Shown one piece after another: positions 8,624 through 16,032 of a DNA stretch of 19,971 bases. Every line of letters begins with the position of its first letter. The stretch's first letter is position 1. The position numbers were made by a program, and so were the translations under genes. A model generated the notes under the pieces. That model saw only the letters and a program-made list of their open reading frames with translations. It searched no databases and was not told the DNA's origin. Source of the DNA: SYIM01 sp041182885 (GTDB lineage Bacteria > Pseudomonadota > Gammaproteobacteria > Burkholderiales > Burkholderiaceae_E); NCBI GenBank assembly GCA_049423065.1, contig JBMSQB010000083.1, forward strand, positions 1 through 19,971, written 5' to 3'.

Positions 8624-9505
8624 TCAGACCCGTCGCCCGTGCGCTTCGCCGAGAAGGCCTCGCGGCCAGACCACCAGCACGCCAATCAGCACCAGATACG
8701 CCGCCACGTCCTTGGTGCCGTCGGGCAGATAAACGCCCGCCAGTTGTTCAATGACGCCGATCAGCACCCCACCCAGAATGGCGCCGGGCACGCTGCCAAA
8801 GCCACCCAGAACGAGTGCCGCCAGGGCCTTCAACACCACCACCCAGAGCCCGATATCGACCAGCGCCACCGGTGCAAGCAGGAGCCCGCACACTGCCGAA
8901 ATGGCCCCCGACAACGCCCAGACGAGCGATGACAGCGCCTTGACCCGAATGCCATTGAGATAGGCGGCCAGCTGGTTCTGGGACGACGCCTGAATCGCGA
9001 GCCCCAGCCGCGTGCGGCCCAGGAACCAGAACAACGTGACCGTGATCAGCAGCGCGACGCCCAGAATCACCAGGTTCAGATCGTTGATGACCAGCGGCCC
9101 GATCTGGGTGCGGCCCTGAAAAGGTACTTCGAAGCGACGCGAGTCAGGACCAAACACCATGCTGACCGCGCCGCGGATCATGAAGGCGATGGCAATGGTG
9201 AGCATCACGCCGGCAAACTGGGGCTGCCCTGCGATGCGCCGCAGAAGCTGACGGTCGATCGCCCAGCCCAGTGCCGCAGCAAACACGAGCACCACGGGAA
9301 TGGCGAGCCAGAAGGGCCAGCCCGCGCCAGCGATCAGTGCCCAGCCCACGAACGCCGAGGCCATCAGCACATCGCCGTGCGCAAAATTGAGTACCTCGGT
9401 GGCCTTGTAGGTAAGCACCAGACCCAGTGCCACCAGCGCATAGATGGCGCCGATTGCAATACCGTTTGCAATCAGCTGGAGCAGCTGGGCGAGCGCGGCG
9501 TCCAT
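8624..9505 (-). CDS. livH: Liv-type ABC transporter permease (LivH-like)
   Basis: A 293-residue polytopic permease of the LivH family that pairs with the LivM-like protein. It starts MDAALAQLLQLIANGIAIGA and contains the signatures YALVALGLVLTYKATEVLNFAHGD and RGAVSMVFGPDSRRF. The conserved coupling loop RTRLGLAIQASSQNQLAAYLNGIRV follows, then the C-terminal KDVAAYLVLIGVLVVWPRGLLGE. The frame is open to 9562, which would overlap the oxygenase gene, so the ATG at 9505 is preferred on family alignment. Its only purine-rich match (AGG) abuts the ATG, so initiation may depend on coupling. It begins 28 bp after the carotenoid-oxygenase stop. Confidence 0.94.
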   Translation of the reverse strand: MDAALAQLLQLIANGIAIGAIYALVALGLVLTYKATEVLNFAHGDVLMASAFVGWALIAGAGWPFWLAIPVVLVFAAALGWAIDRQLLRRIAGQPQFAGVMLTIAIAFMIRGAVSMVFGPDSRRFEVPFQGRTQIGPLVINDLNLVILGVALLITVTLFWFLGRTRLGLAIQASSQNQLAAYLNGIRVKALSSLVWALSGAISAVCGLLLAPVALVDIGLWVVVLKALAALVLGGFGSVPGAILGGVLIGVIEQLAGVYLPDGTKDVAAYLVLIGVLVVWPRGLLGEAHGRRV

Positions 9506-9533
9506 CCTGTTGAAGCAGCAGGCGGCGAGCGGG

Positions 9534-10979
9534 TCACCAGCCTCGCCGCAGGCGCTCGGCACTCACCCAGGTCGCGTGAAACCCGTTGGGCACGCGCTCG
9601 GGCACCCGAATTCGGGCGACCGGGCCCTGACCAATATCGCGGGCATCAAACACGTTGCAGTACGACTGAAGGGTTTCGTGGTCGGTCATGAAGCCGACCA
9701 GATACCCGTCATCCTCGGCCTTCATGGCGTCAGCCGGCGCAAAGGGCGCCTCGCTCCACCACTTCGATGGCCCCTCGTGATAGACCTGACAACGGCCAGT
9801 CTCAAGATCGTAGCGGGCGAGCCCGCCGAATCGCGGCTCTTCAGGCCGGTTGACCCGACCCATCAACAGGTTCCATGAATAGCGTGTTCGCACACCCTGC
9901 ATGGTGGAGTTGATGACCGGAAACTCGGTGTTGATGAAATCGTCGAGGACGCGCTCGCGGGTCTGGCCGGTGCGCAGGTTGAACCGCCACTCATAGAACA
10001 TGCAGTCGTTGTCGAGTTCGGCGAAATAGCGCGGTACCTTCGCAGCGTCGATCATGCCGTCGGGCCGGCGTGGAAATTTGAATGGCGTGCCGGTCATGAC
10101 AATTTCGGTACCACCCTGTCCATCTGCCTCTTCCCAGGCGTTGGACACGTGATAGATGTAGATGGGGTTGGCCTCGAACCAGCGAATCTGGCTGGGGTTG
10201 CCGTGCCTGGGAACAACGCCGAAGCGCGCAGGCATCTGTTCATAGAAGCGCAGCTTGTGACGCCCTGCCGCGAAGGCATCCATGTCATAGAACAGCGGCA
10301 GGTCATGGAGGATGGTGTAGTTGGTGGTGATCGCCATGTCGTGCGGCAGGCGCGGCCCGGGCAATTCCACCGGCATGAGGGTGCGCAGCGCCCCCTGTCG
10401 ATCCAGCACACCATAGTGCATGTAGGGTGCTTTCTTGCCGTAGGCAAAAAACAGAAACTCGCCGGTGCGCTCATCGACCTTGGAGTGCGCCGAGATTGGC
10501 AGGCCCTCGAGTCGGGAATCGAGCGCGAGCGGGCCTCGGGTGGACAGATCGTGTGGATTGCAGCGATAGACCGTGCCACCCAGGTACCACATGGTCAGCA
10601 GATCGCCGGCAAAGAACTTGACGTCGGTGTTCGAGGTGTTCTTGAGCGGCTGATCGGGGCGATCGCGCCGGGGCGGATCTTTCACGCCCTGCCACAGCGC
10701 GCGACCCGCCGACAATTCTTCGTCGAGCCCCGCCGTGTGGATCCAGCGGTTGCGGTAGCGTGCGCGGCCACGATCGAATTCGACCGAGTGCAGCATGCCA
10801 TCGCCGTCAAACCAGTGATAGCGACCTGGTGCCTCGAAGCGCCGGTTGGGACCGTTTCGAACATGGATGCCGTTGAGGTCCGCCGGAATCTCGCCTTCGA
10901 TATCGGTGAGCTCGATCACCCGCTCCGATTCGATCGGCGCAAAACCACCCTCCAGCACTGGTACGTCGCTCGCGCCCAT
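9534..10979 (-). CDS. carotenoid-oxygenase-family (lignostilbene/apocarotenoid-type) non-haem iron dioxygenase
   Basis: A 481-residue cytoplasmic enzyme of the RPE65/carotenoid cleavage oxygenase family, which splits a conjugated C=C bond with O2 into two carbonyl products. All four iron-binding histidines are visible: His165 (ISAHSKVD), His213 (LPHDMAIT), His277 (IYHVSNAWEE) and His468 (GFHATWV). The N-terminal RNGPN and YHWFDGDGMLH motifs are intact. Length matches bacterial lignostilbene dioxygenases (about 485). The frame is open upstream to 11162, but MGASDVPVLEGGF at 10979 with GGAG six bases away is the natural start. It is the first gene of the ten-gene run with the Liv transporter and acyl-CoA ligase, which suggests a role in catabolism rather than in pigment metabolism. 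The substrate (stilbenoid, apocarotenoid or other) is inference. Confidence 0.93.
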   Translation of the reverse strand: MGASDVPVLEGGFAPIESERVIELTDIEGEIPADLNGIHVRNGPNRRFEAPGRYHWFDGDGMLHSVEFDRGRARYRNRWIHTAGLDEELSAGRALWQGVKDPPRRDRPDQPLKNTSNTDVKFFAGDLLTMWYLGGTVYRCNPHDLSTRGPLALDSRLEGLPISAHSKVDERTGEFLFFAYGKKAPYMHYGVLDRQGALRTLMPVELPGPRLPHDMAITTNYTILHDLPLFYDMDAFAAGRHKLRFYEQMPARFGVVPRHGNPSQIRWFEANPIYIYHVSNAWEEADGQGGTEIVMTGTPFKFPRRPDGMIDAAKVPRYFAELDNDCMFYEWRFNLRTGQTRERVLDDFINTEFPVINSTMQGVRTRYSWNLLMGRVNRPEEPRFGGLARYDLETGRCQVYHEGPSKWWSEAPFAPADAMKAEDDGYLVGFMTDHETLQSYCNVFDARDIGQGPVARIRVPERVPNGFHATWVSAERLRRGW

Positions 10980-11033
10980 GTCGGTCTCCGTGAGTTGTTC
11001 TGATTGGCCGTGCCACCCGGCTCGAATGCTTTG

Positions 11034-11061
11034 AGCATAGCAAGCGTTTATTGGAACGCAA
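11034..11061 (-). promoter_or_regulatory. possible sigma-70-like promoter for the oxygenase/Liv operon
   Basis: On the minus strand TTGCGT (11061-11056) and TATGCT (11039-11034) are 16 bases apart, about 55 bases upstream of the oxygenase start. The matches to consensus are only moderate (three and four of six). The -10 lies in a small dyad, TTG-N7-CAA at 11031-11043. This is the only sensible promoter candidate in the 175-bp divergent gap; it is suggestive only. Confidence 0.3.
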
Positions 11062-11154
11062 AGGGCCGGCGGGCCGCCCAGCGCAGGCCAGTCCGCTTCG
11101 CCGCCCTTCAGGACCAGCGGGTAACATCGGGTCAACCGAACCAAGGAGCCAACG

Positions 11155-11316
11155 ATGGCCAACCGATCATTCCGCGAGGCGATGCCCCTGTCCGCTCATT
11201 GCGCTTGCCAGGCAGTTCTCCGGTCGGGGCTTCTCGCTGTGCTCGCTGTGCTCGTTGGCCTCACCGCGCTACTGATGGGCGCTCAGGCAATCGCGCAGCC
11301 GGTTGTACAGCCATGA
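11155..11316 (+). CDS. 53-residue hydrophobic microprotein or detached signal peptide upstream of the sulfatase
   Basis: A short frame starting MANRSFREAMPLSAHCACQA and ending IAQPVVQP. It has AAGGAG six bases before the ATG, the best ribosome binding site in this part of the window. Residues 25-41 form a hydrophobic segment (GLLAVLAVLVGLTALLM) followed by GAQAIAQ, which looks like a Sec signal peptide with an Ala-X-Ala cleavage site. The stop codon overlaps the sulfatase ATG by 4 bp (ATGA), so the two are probably translationally coupled. It may be a genuine small membrane protein, or the ancestral signal peptide of the sulfatase put out of frame by a one-base change. No family was recognised. 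Confidence 0.6.
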   Translation: MANRSFREAMPLSAHCACQAVLRSGLLAVLAVLVGLTALLMGAQAIAQPVVQP

Positions 11317-12902
11317 AACAGCCCAACTTCCTGTTCATCATCACCGATCAGCATCGCGCCGATCACCTGGGCTGCTACGGCAATCCAATCGTTCGTACCC
11401 CCCACATTGACACGATCGCCGCCCGCGGGTTGCGGTTCAACCGCTTCCATGTCGCCACCCCGGTCTGCATGCCCAACCGGGCGAGCATCATGACCGGCCG
11501 GATGCCATCCGTGCATCGCTCGCGCAGCAACGGCATTCCGCTGTCGCTGGACGCCACCACATTTTCGCAGTTGCTGCTCGAACATGGATACGACACAGCG
11601 CTGATCGGCAAGTGCCATTTGCAGAACATGGAGGACCGTCCGCCGCTTGTCGACCCCGAAGATGTGGGCACGCTCAAGCCCACGCCCGGCTTTGCAGAGG
11701 CCACCCACAGCGATCTCGAGCACGCGGCCTATCGTCAGGAGCTGCGCTCCACGTGGACCGACCCCGGGCACCGACTCACCTTGCCCTACTACGGCTTTTC
11801 GCACGTGGAACTCTGCAATCACCACGGCGATGAGACCTACGGCGACTGGAGCCGCTGGGCAGCGGCACAGATGCACGACTTCGAAGCACACCGCGGCCCC
11901 GGTCGCGGGATACCGGATGCGCGCTTCTCGGCACCGCAGGCGCGCCGGACCCCGCTTCCCGAGCACCTCTATTCAAGCGCCTACATTGCAGAGCGCTCGG
12001 TCGACTACCTGCGCCGCCATGTCGCCTCGGGCAGTCGCCGCCCCTTCTTTCTCAAATGCTCCTTTCCCGACCCGCACCATCCGTTCACGCCGCCGGGGAA
12101 ATACTGGGACATGTATTCGCCCGACTCTGTGCAGATACCCGAGACCTGCGCCGAACCCGGGCCCGATGCGCCAGCACATGTCCGCTGGATTCACGAAGAG
12201 CGCAGGCAAGGCAAGTCGCTCCTCACCGCGCAGCGCATGTTTGCGGTGAGTGCTGCCGAAACGCGCGAGATCCTGGCGCTCACCTACGGCATGATCACCA
12301 TGATCGATGATGCAGTGGGGCGGATTCTGAACGCGCTTCGCGAATCGGGTCTGGCCGACAACACGGTGGTTGTCTTCACCAGTGATCATGGCGACTACAT
12401 GGGCGACCACGGCCTCATGCTGAAGGGCCCGATCCACTACCAGGGACTGGTGCGCATTCCGTTCATCTGGTCAGATCCGGCCGCCTCGCAGACGGGCGCG
12501 AGCACCGAATCGCTAGGCAGCAGCATCGATATCGCCCGCACCGTGCTGGCGCGCGCCGGCATCGCGCCGGTCAACGGCATGCAGGGCCGCAATCTTGCGC
12601 CGCAGCCCGGCGTGCCCGCAGCGAACGAACCCGATTCGATTCTGATCGAAGACGACAACCAGCGCGCCTATCTTGGATTTTCAGAGCCGGTGCGCGCCCG
12701 TACGCTGGTGACTGCAAGCCACCGGCTCACCCTGTATCTGGGTGCTGACTGGGGGGAACTCTACGATCTGAATGCCGATCCGCTCGAGCGCCACAATCTG
12801 TGGGAGCAGGAGCCCGTTTTACGGGGCGCCCTGCTCGAGCGGATGGTGCAGAAAATGATGGCGCTTGCCGACCGCAGCCCGCGTCCGACGCGCATCGCCT
12901 AG
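11313..12902 (+). CDS. formylglycine-type sulfatase / phosphonate monoester hydrolase-like enzyme
   Basis: A 529-residue member of the sulfatase branch of the alkaline-phosphatase superfamily, hydrolysing sulfate or phosph(on)ate monoesters. The start MKQPNFLFIITDQHRADHLGCYG supplies the first metal ligands (Asp12, Gln13). CMPNRASIMTGR carries Cys52 and Arg56 of the CxPxR formylglycine site. Lys100 and His102 are in GKCHL, His255 in SFPDPHHPF, and Asp358-His359 in FTSDHGD. The modifying enzyme FGE is not in the window. This start lacks its own Shine-Dalgarno but overlaps the upstream microprotein stop by 4 bp, suggesting coupling. The same frame is open upstream to 11004 with no sensible protein content. 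As called, the enzyme has no signal peptide; PMH-like relatives of similar length are often cytoplasmic. The substrate is unknown. Confidence 0.92.
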   Translation: MKQPNFLFIITDQHRADHLGCYGNPIVRTPHIDTIAARGLRFNRFHVATPVCMPNRASIMTGRMPSVHRSRSNGIPLSLDATTFSQLLLEHGYDTALIGKCHLQNMEDRPPLVDPEDVGTLKPTPGFAEATHSDLEHAAYRQELRSTWTDPGHRLTLPYYGFSHVELCNHHGDETYGDWSRWAAAQMHDFEAHRGPGRGIPDARFSAPQARRTPLPEHLYSSAYIAERSVDYLRRHVASGSRRPFFLKCSFPDPHHPFTPPGKYWDMYSPDSVQIPETCAEPGPDAPAHVRWIHEERRQGKSLLTAQRMFAVSAAETREILALTYGMITMIDDAVGRILNALRESGLADNTVVVFTSDHGDYMGDHGLMLKGPIHYQGLVRIPFIWSDPAASQTGASTESLGSSIDIARTVLARAGIAPVNGMQGRNLAPQPGVPAANEPDSILIEDDNQRAYLGFSEPVRARTLVTASHRLTLYLGADWGELYDLNADPLERHNLWEQEPVLRGALLERMVQKMMALADRSPRPTRIA

Positions 12903-12917
12903 ACGCGGCTGCCACAA

Positions 12918-12949
12918 GCGGGGGCGCCGCCCCCGCAAGCCTTTTATTG
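12918..12949. terminator. convergent rho-independent-type terminator between sulfatase and htpX
   Basis: A perfect 8-bp stem (GCGGGGGC / GCCCCCGC) with a 3-base loop spans 12918-12936. On the plus strand it is followed by AAGCC then TTTTATT. It lies 15 bp past the sulfatase stop and just past the htpX stop, so it could serve both convergent genes. The T tract is better for the plus-strand transcript; on the minus side only TTGTGG follows the stem. Confidence 0.75.
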
Positions 12950-13816
12950 CGCCTGGAGCGCCCGAATGCGCTCTTCGATGGGCGGGTGGCTGGAGAACAG
13001 CGCCATGATGCCGCTGGGCCGCGAGCTGATGCCCATGTTCTGAACGGTTTTGGGCAGTTCGCCCGGGTCGAGGTTGCCCAGGCGCGCGAGCGCGTTGATC
13101 ATGGACTGGCGCTGCCCCATGTACTGCGCGGCGCCGGAATCGGCACGGTACTCGCGCTGGCGGGAGAACCAGGCGACCACCATGGCAGCGAGCACGCCCA
13201 GAAGGATGTCCATGACGATGGTGGTCACGTAGTAACCCACGCCCGGGGCATCATCCTTGTTCTGCAGGATCATGCGGTCGACCACATAGCCCACCACCCG
13301 CGAGATGAACACCACGAAGGTATTCATCACACCCTGAATCAGGGTGAGCGTCACCATGTCGCCATTGGCCACATGCGCCACCTCATGACCGATGACCGCC
13401 TCGACCTCATCCCGGCTCATCGATTGGAGCAGCCCCGTGGACACCGCCACCAGCGCGGAATTCTTGAAGGCGCCAGTGGCGAAGGCATTGGGCTCGCCTT
13501 CATAGATGGCGACCTCGGGCATGTTGATGCCTGCCTTCTGGGCGAACCGCGCCACGGTGCGCACGATCCACTGGTGACCGGGGTCAGGTGAGTCGTTGAT
13601 GATCTGCGCCCCCGTGGACCACTTGGCCATGGGCTTGCTCATCAGGAGCGAAATGAACGCGCCGCCAAACCCCATCACGGCTGCGAACACCAGCAGCGTG
13701 CCGAGATTGAGCCCGGCACTCGACAGGAAGCGGTTGAGGCCGAGAACATTGACGACAATGCTGAGCACCAGCATCACCGCCAGGTTGGTGAGAATGAAGA
13801 GAATGACCCGTTTCAT
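12944..13816 (-). CDS. htpX: HtpX membrane-bound zinc metalloprotease
   Basis: A 290-residue integral inner-membrane protease of the M48 family that degrades misfolded membrane proteins alongside FtsH. N-terminal hydrophobic segments (from MKRVILFILTNLAVMLVLSI to about residue 58) are followed by the cytoplasmic catalytic domain. HEVAH at 144-148 supplies two zinc histidines and the catalytic glutamate, and Glu222 in REYRAD is the third ligand. Another membrane segment is at about 200-218. Length matches E. coli HtpX (293). The frame is open to 13852, but MKRV at 13816 with GGAGG eight bases upstream is the family start. It is a housekeeping gene between two catabolic loci, transcribed alone. 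The stop precedes the shared terminator hairpin. Confidence 0.97.
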   Translation of the reverse strand: MKRVILFILTNLAVMLVLSIVVNVLGLNRFLSSAGLNLGTLLVFAAVMGFGGAFISLLMSKPMAKWSTGAQIINDSPDPGHQWIVRTVARFAQKAGINMPEVAIYEGEPNAFATGAFKNSALVAVSTGLLQSMSRDEVEAVIGHEVAHVANGDMVTLTLIQGVMNTFVVFISRVVGYVVDRMILQNKDDAPGVGYYVTTIVMDILLGVLAAMVVAWFSRQREYRADSGAAQYMGQRQSMINALARLGNLDPGELPKTVQNMGISSRPSGIMALFSSHPPIEERIRALQAQ

Positions 13817-13850
13817 GACCCTGCCCTCCGGCACTGGCGAAAGATAAGCC

Positions 13851-13879
13851 AATATCGTAGCGAATCCGGGTAATTACAA
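13851..13879 (-). promoter_or_regulatory. possible sigma-70-like promoter for htpX
   Basis: On the minus strand TTGTAA (13879-13874) and GATATT (13856-13851) are separated by 17 bases, each matching four of six consensus positions, and lie 35 bp before the htpX start. The segment is AT-richer than its surroundings. No clear heat-shock (sigma-32) promoter was seen. Confidence 0.4.
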
Positions 13880-13980
13880 GGGGCCAATAACCTTGGCGCG
13901 CAGCGGCAAAGCTGATCGCAGCGCAGCCGCCACCAGAATGCCGCGCCAGAGCGGCAGCGCGACCCCACCCAATACTGAAC

Positions 13981-14607
13981 TCAGACCCAGGCCTGCAGCA
14001 CGTATTCGTAGAGCCCCTGGCCGTTGGTCAGATCAACCCGCTGGAGGGCGATTTTGAGCGTTCCCTGCTCACGCACGAGCGTGTGCCGGTAGCTACCCCC
14101 GAAATGACGGATGTCATCGCGCCGCATTTCCATCATCTGGAATCGGGAATAGACCTCCACCCGATCGGACGCCGCTGATTCGATCATCACGTTGCCCACC
14201 AGATGATTGGTAGCCCAGGCGGCAGCCTGCGACCAGGCGTTGGGGTGCTGCAGACGCCCCATGCGGACTTCGCGCAGGTACGTATCCTCGGCAAAAATGG
14301 AGGCCTCGGCTTCCCAGTCGGTCTGGTCTGGCGTGGCCGGCATCCAGTAAATGCCGTCATTGCTGAACAGCCCACACCAGGCGGCCCACGCCTTGGCGTC
14401 CAGCATGGCGGCCTGACGGTAAAGCAGGGTTTCAACTTCCCGCTGCAGGGCAGGATCAACGGCGATGGCACTCGGGACGTATCCGGTGGCCGGAAGTCGA
14501 CCACGCCCCACGTGTTCGGGCGCGATCGACTCGGCGCCGGTCATCGATTCGATGGCCTCGATCACCACGCCGGTGCCGAGGGCCTGACTGACGTCATTGC
14601 GTTGCAT
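13981..14607 (-). CDS. Rieske ring-hydroxylating dioxygenase, beta subunit
   Basis: A 208-residue small subunit with the NTF2/SnoaL-like cone fold that packs against the alpha subunit in a hexameric terminal oxygenase. Typical segments are REVETLLYRQAAMLDAKAWAAW near residues 53-74, LFSNDGIYWMPATPD, and YLREVRMGRLQHPNAWSQ. NHLVGNVMIE and the C-terminal LKIALQRVDLTNGQGLYEYVL complete the pattern. The roughly 45-residue N-terminal extension before AVDPALQREVE is slightly longer than usual. It starts 13 bp after the alpha-subunit stop, with GAGGAGAG about five bases upstream, so the pair is cotranscribed. The subunit is structural and contributes little to substrate prediction. Confidence 0.9.
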   Translation of the reverse strand: MQRNDVSQALGTGVVIEAIESMTGAESIAPEHVGRGRLPATGYVPSAIAVDPALQREVETLLYRQAAMLDAKAWAAWCGLFSNDGIYWMPATPDQTDWEAEASIFAEDTYLREVRMGRLQHPNAWSQAAAWATNHLVGNVMIESAASDRVEVYSRFQMMEMRRDDIRHFGGSYRHTLVREQGTLKIALQRVDLTNGQGLYEYVLQAWV

Positions 14608-14620
14608 GGCGGCTCTCCTC

Positions 14621-15940
14621 TCAGGCCTGGGCGCCGGCCACGACCGGCTGCATATAGGCCTTCCAGGCCTTGAACTGGTTGCGCATCACCACTTCAGACG
14701 TGCCCCGGTTCGAGTAGGACACGCCGTCAGCTTCGGTATCTCGGCCGAAATCGCGATGAAAGCTCACCCACTCGCCGCCCTTGGACTGCAAGCCCTGCTG
14801 GCCCTTGGTCCAATTTTCGAGGTCATCGGCATTGATCATGGTGGCTGGCGAATTGACCAGGTTGAAATACCAGAGCGAGCGGCGATAAATCGCCTCGGGC
14901 ACGCCCTTCAGGCGGAAGTGCCAGATCTCGGACAGCGTGCGGTCGGGGCCGATGGGGCGCAGGCAGCGCAGCTGCTGCAGGGGCGACTGCACCGACAGAT
15001 AGGGGTAGACCAGCACGTGATGGATGCTGCGCGACAGATATTCCTCGGCCTTTTCCTCACCGTAGGCTTTCTTCATGAGCGCTTCATACTCGACCGTGTC
15101 GGGGTCGGTGGGGCGCAGCCCCATGTAGGCCTTCAGAATGCCGTGGCCGTTCGGGAAATTCACTGTTTGCACGCTGTCCCACTGATCAAAGCTCGAGGCA
15201 AACGTGGACAGATAGTGGAAGAACAGCGGCGCCTTGCCCTGCTCGGCCTTCAGGCGGTTTTCAATACGCCGAGCCGGCACGCCAGTGGATTGGTGGGTGA
15301 CTGAGGGATGGAGGGAATCGAGCTGGTTTTCCATGAAGAACTTCCAGTTCGAACGCTGCATCACGCGATGGCAGACCGGCACCGCTTCAACCTCGCCCAC
15401 TGGGGATCGATCGCAGATATCGTCAAACGCCACTTTCGAGTCGCCCAGAAACTCGGTGAGCGAAGGACCTGTGGGTGACAGACTTGCGAACACGAATCCA
15501 CGATAGCTGTCGACGCGCGCCGCCGGCACCATGCTGGCTTGAGGATCGTCGAAGCTGAGACGCGTGCCATCGTAGCCCTTGGCAAGCGGAATCGCGCTGA
15601 TCTTGCCATCGAGATTGAAGCTCCAGGCGTGATACGAACACACGAAGTGCTTGCCGGTATTGCCGCTCTGGTTGCCACACAGCATGACGCCGCGATGCGG
15701 ACAGCGGTTGTAGAGCACGTGAATGCGCATATCCTGGCCGCGCACCATCACCATGGGCTGACGGCCGATTTGCAGCGTCCAGTAGTCGCCGGGCTTTTTT
15801 ACCTGCGATTCATGGCCGCAATACACCCAGATCTTCTCGAAGACGTGTTCCATCTCGAGATCGAACAGGGATTGATCGGTGTAGACGCTGCGGTGCACGC
15901 GGTCGGGCTGCACCAGGTAATCGAGGTCGATGGCGGTCAT
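14621..15940 (-). CDS. Rieske ring-hydroxylating dioxygenase, alpha (catalytic) subunit
   Basis: A 439-residue catalytic subunit that inserts O2 into an aromatic ring or performs related oxidations. The Rieske [2Fe-2S] ligands are Cys80, His82, Cys101 and His104 (CPHRG, then CSYHAW). The mononuclear iron motif is ENQLDSLHPSVTH with Asp208, His211 and His216, and the third ligand is probably Asp373 (or Asp372) in INADDLENW. Start: ATG at 15940 with GGAG six bases upstream. It is followed by the beta subunit and is divergent from a LysR regulator 92 bp away. No ferredoxin or reductase gene lies in the window, so electron transfer proteins must come from elsewhere. Sequence features alone do not fix the substrate among benzoate-, salicylate- or biphenyl-like classes. 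Confidence 0.95.
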   Translation of the reverse strand: MTAIDLDYLVQPDRVHRSVYTDQSLFDLEMEHVFEKIWVYCGHESQVKKPGDYWTLQIGRQPMVMVRGQDMRIHVLYNRCPHRGVMLCGNQSGNTGKHFVCSYHAWSFNLDGKISAIPLAKGYDGTRLSFDDPQASMVPAARVDSYRGFVFASLSPTGPSLTEFLGDSKVAFDDICDRSPVGEVEAVPVCHRVMQRSNWKFFMENQLDSLHPSVTHQSTGVPARRIENRLKAEQGKAPLFFHYLSTFASSFDQWDSVQTVNFPNGHGILKAYMGLRPTDPDTVEYEALMKKAYGEEKAEEYLSRSIHHVLVYPYLSVQSPLQQLRCLRPIGPDRTLSEIWHFRLKGVPEAIYRRSLWYFNLVNSPATMINADDLENWTKGQQGLQSKGGEWVSFHRDFGRDTEADGVSYSNRGTSEVVMRNQFKAWKAYMQPVVAGAQA

Positions 15941-16032
15941 CTCGCGCTCCGTGGCCGGATTGGACGCCGAACCTTAGCAAAGGCGTCGGCACGATCCAAC
16001 AACCAACCATGCTTTTTCCATTACCATGGGTT
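15941..16032. promoter_or_regulatory. divergent control region between the Rieske operon and the LysR gene
   Basis: This 92-bp gap must hold both promoters and any LysR operator. It contains an exact inverted repeat, GACGCC at 15963-15968 and GGCGTC at 15982-15987 with a 13-base spacer. It then becomes AT-richer (GCTTTTTCCATTACC) just before the regulator. LysR proteins usually bind such dyads in the shared gap and repress themselves while activating the neighbour. That use of this repeat is inference. Confidence 0.45.

Noticed and set aside
13939..13956. Hairpin TGCCGC-N6-GCGGCA downstream of the Rieske beta subunit, considered as a terminator
   Set aside because: The stem is only 6 bp and no T tract follows on the minus strand, so it is not convincing in GC-rich DNA.
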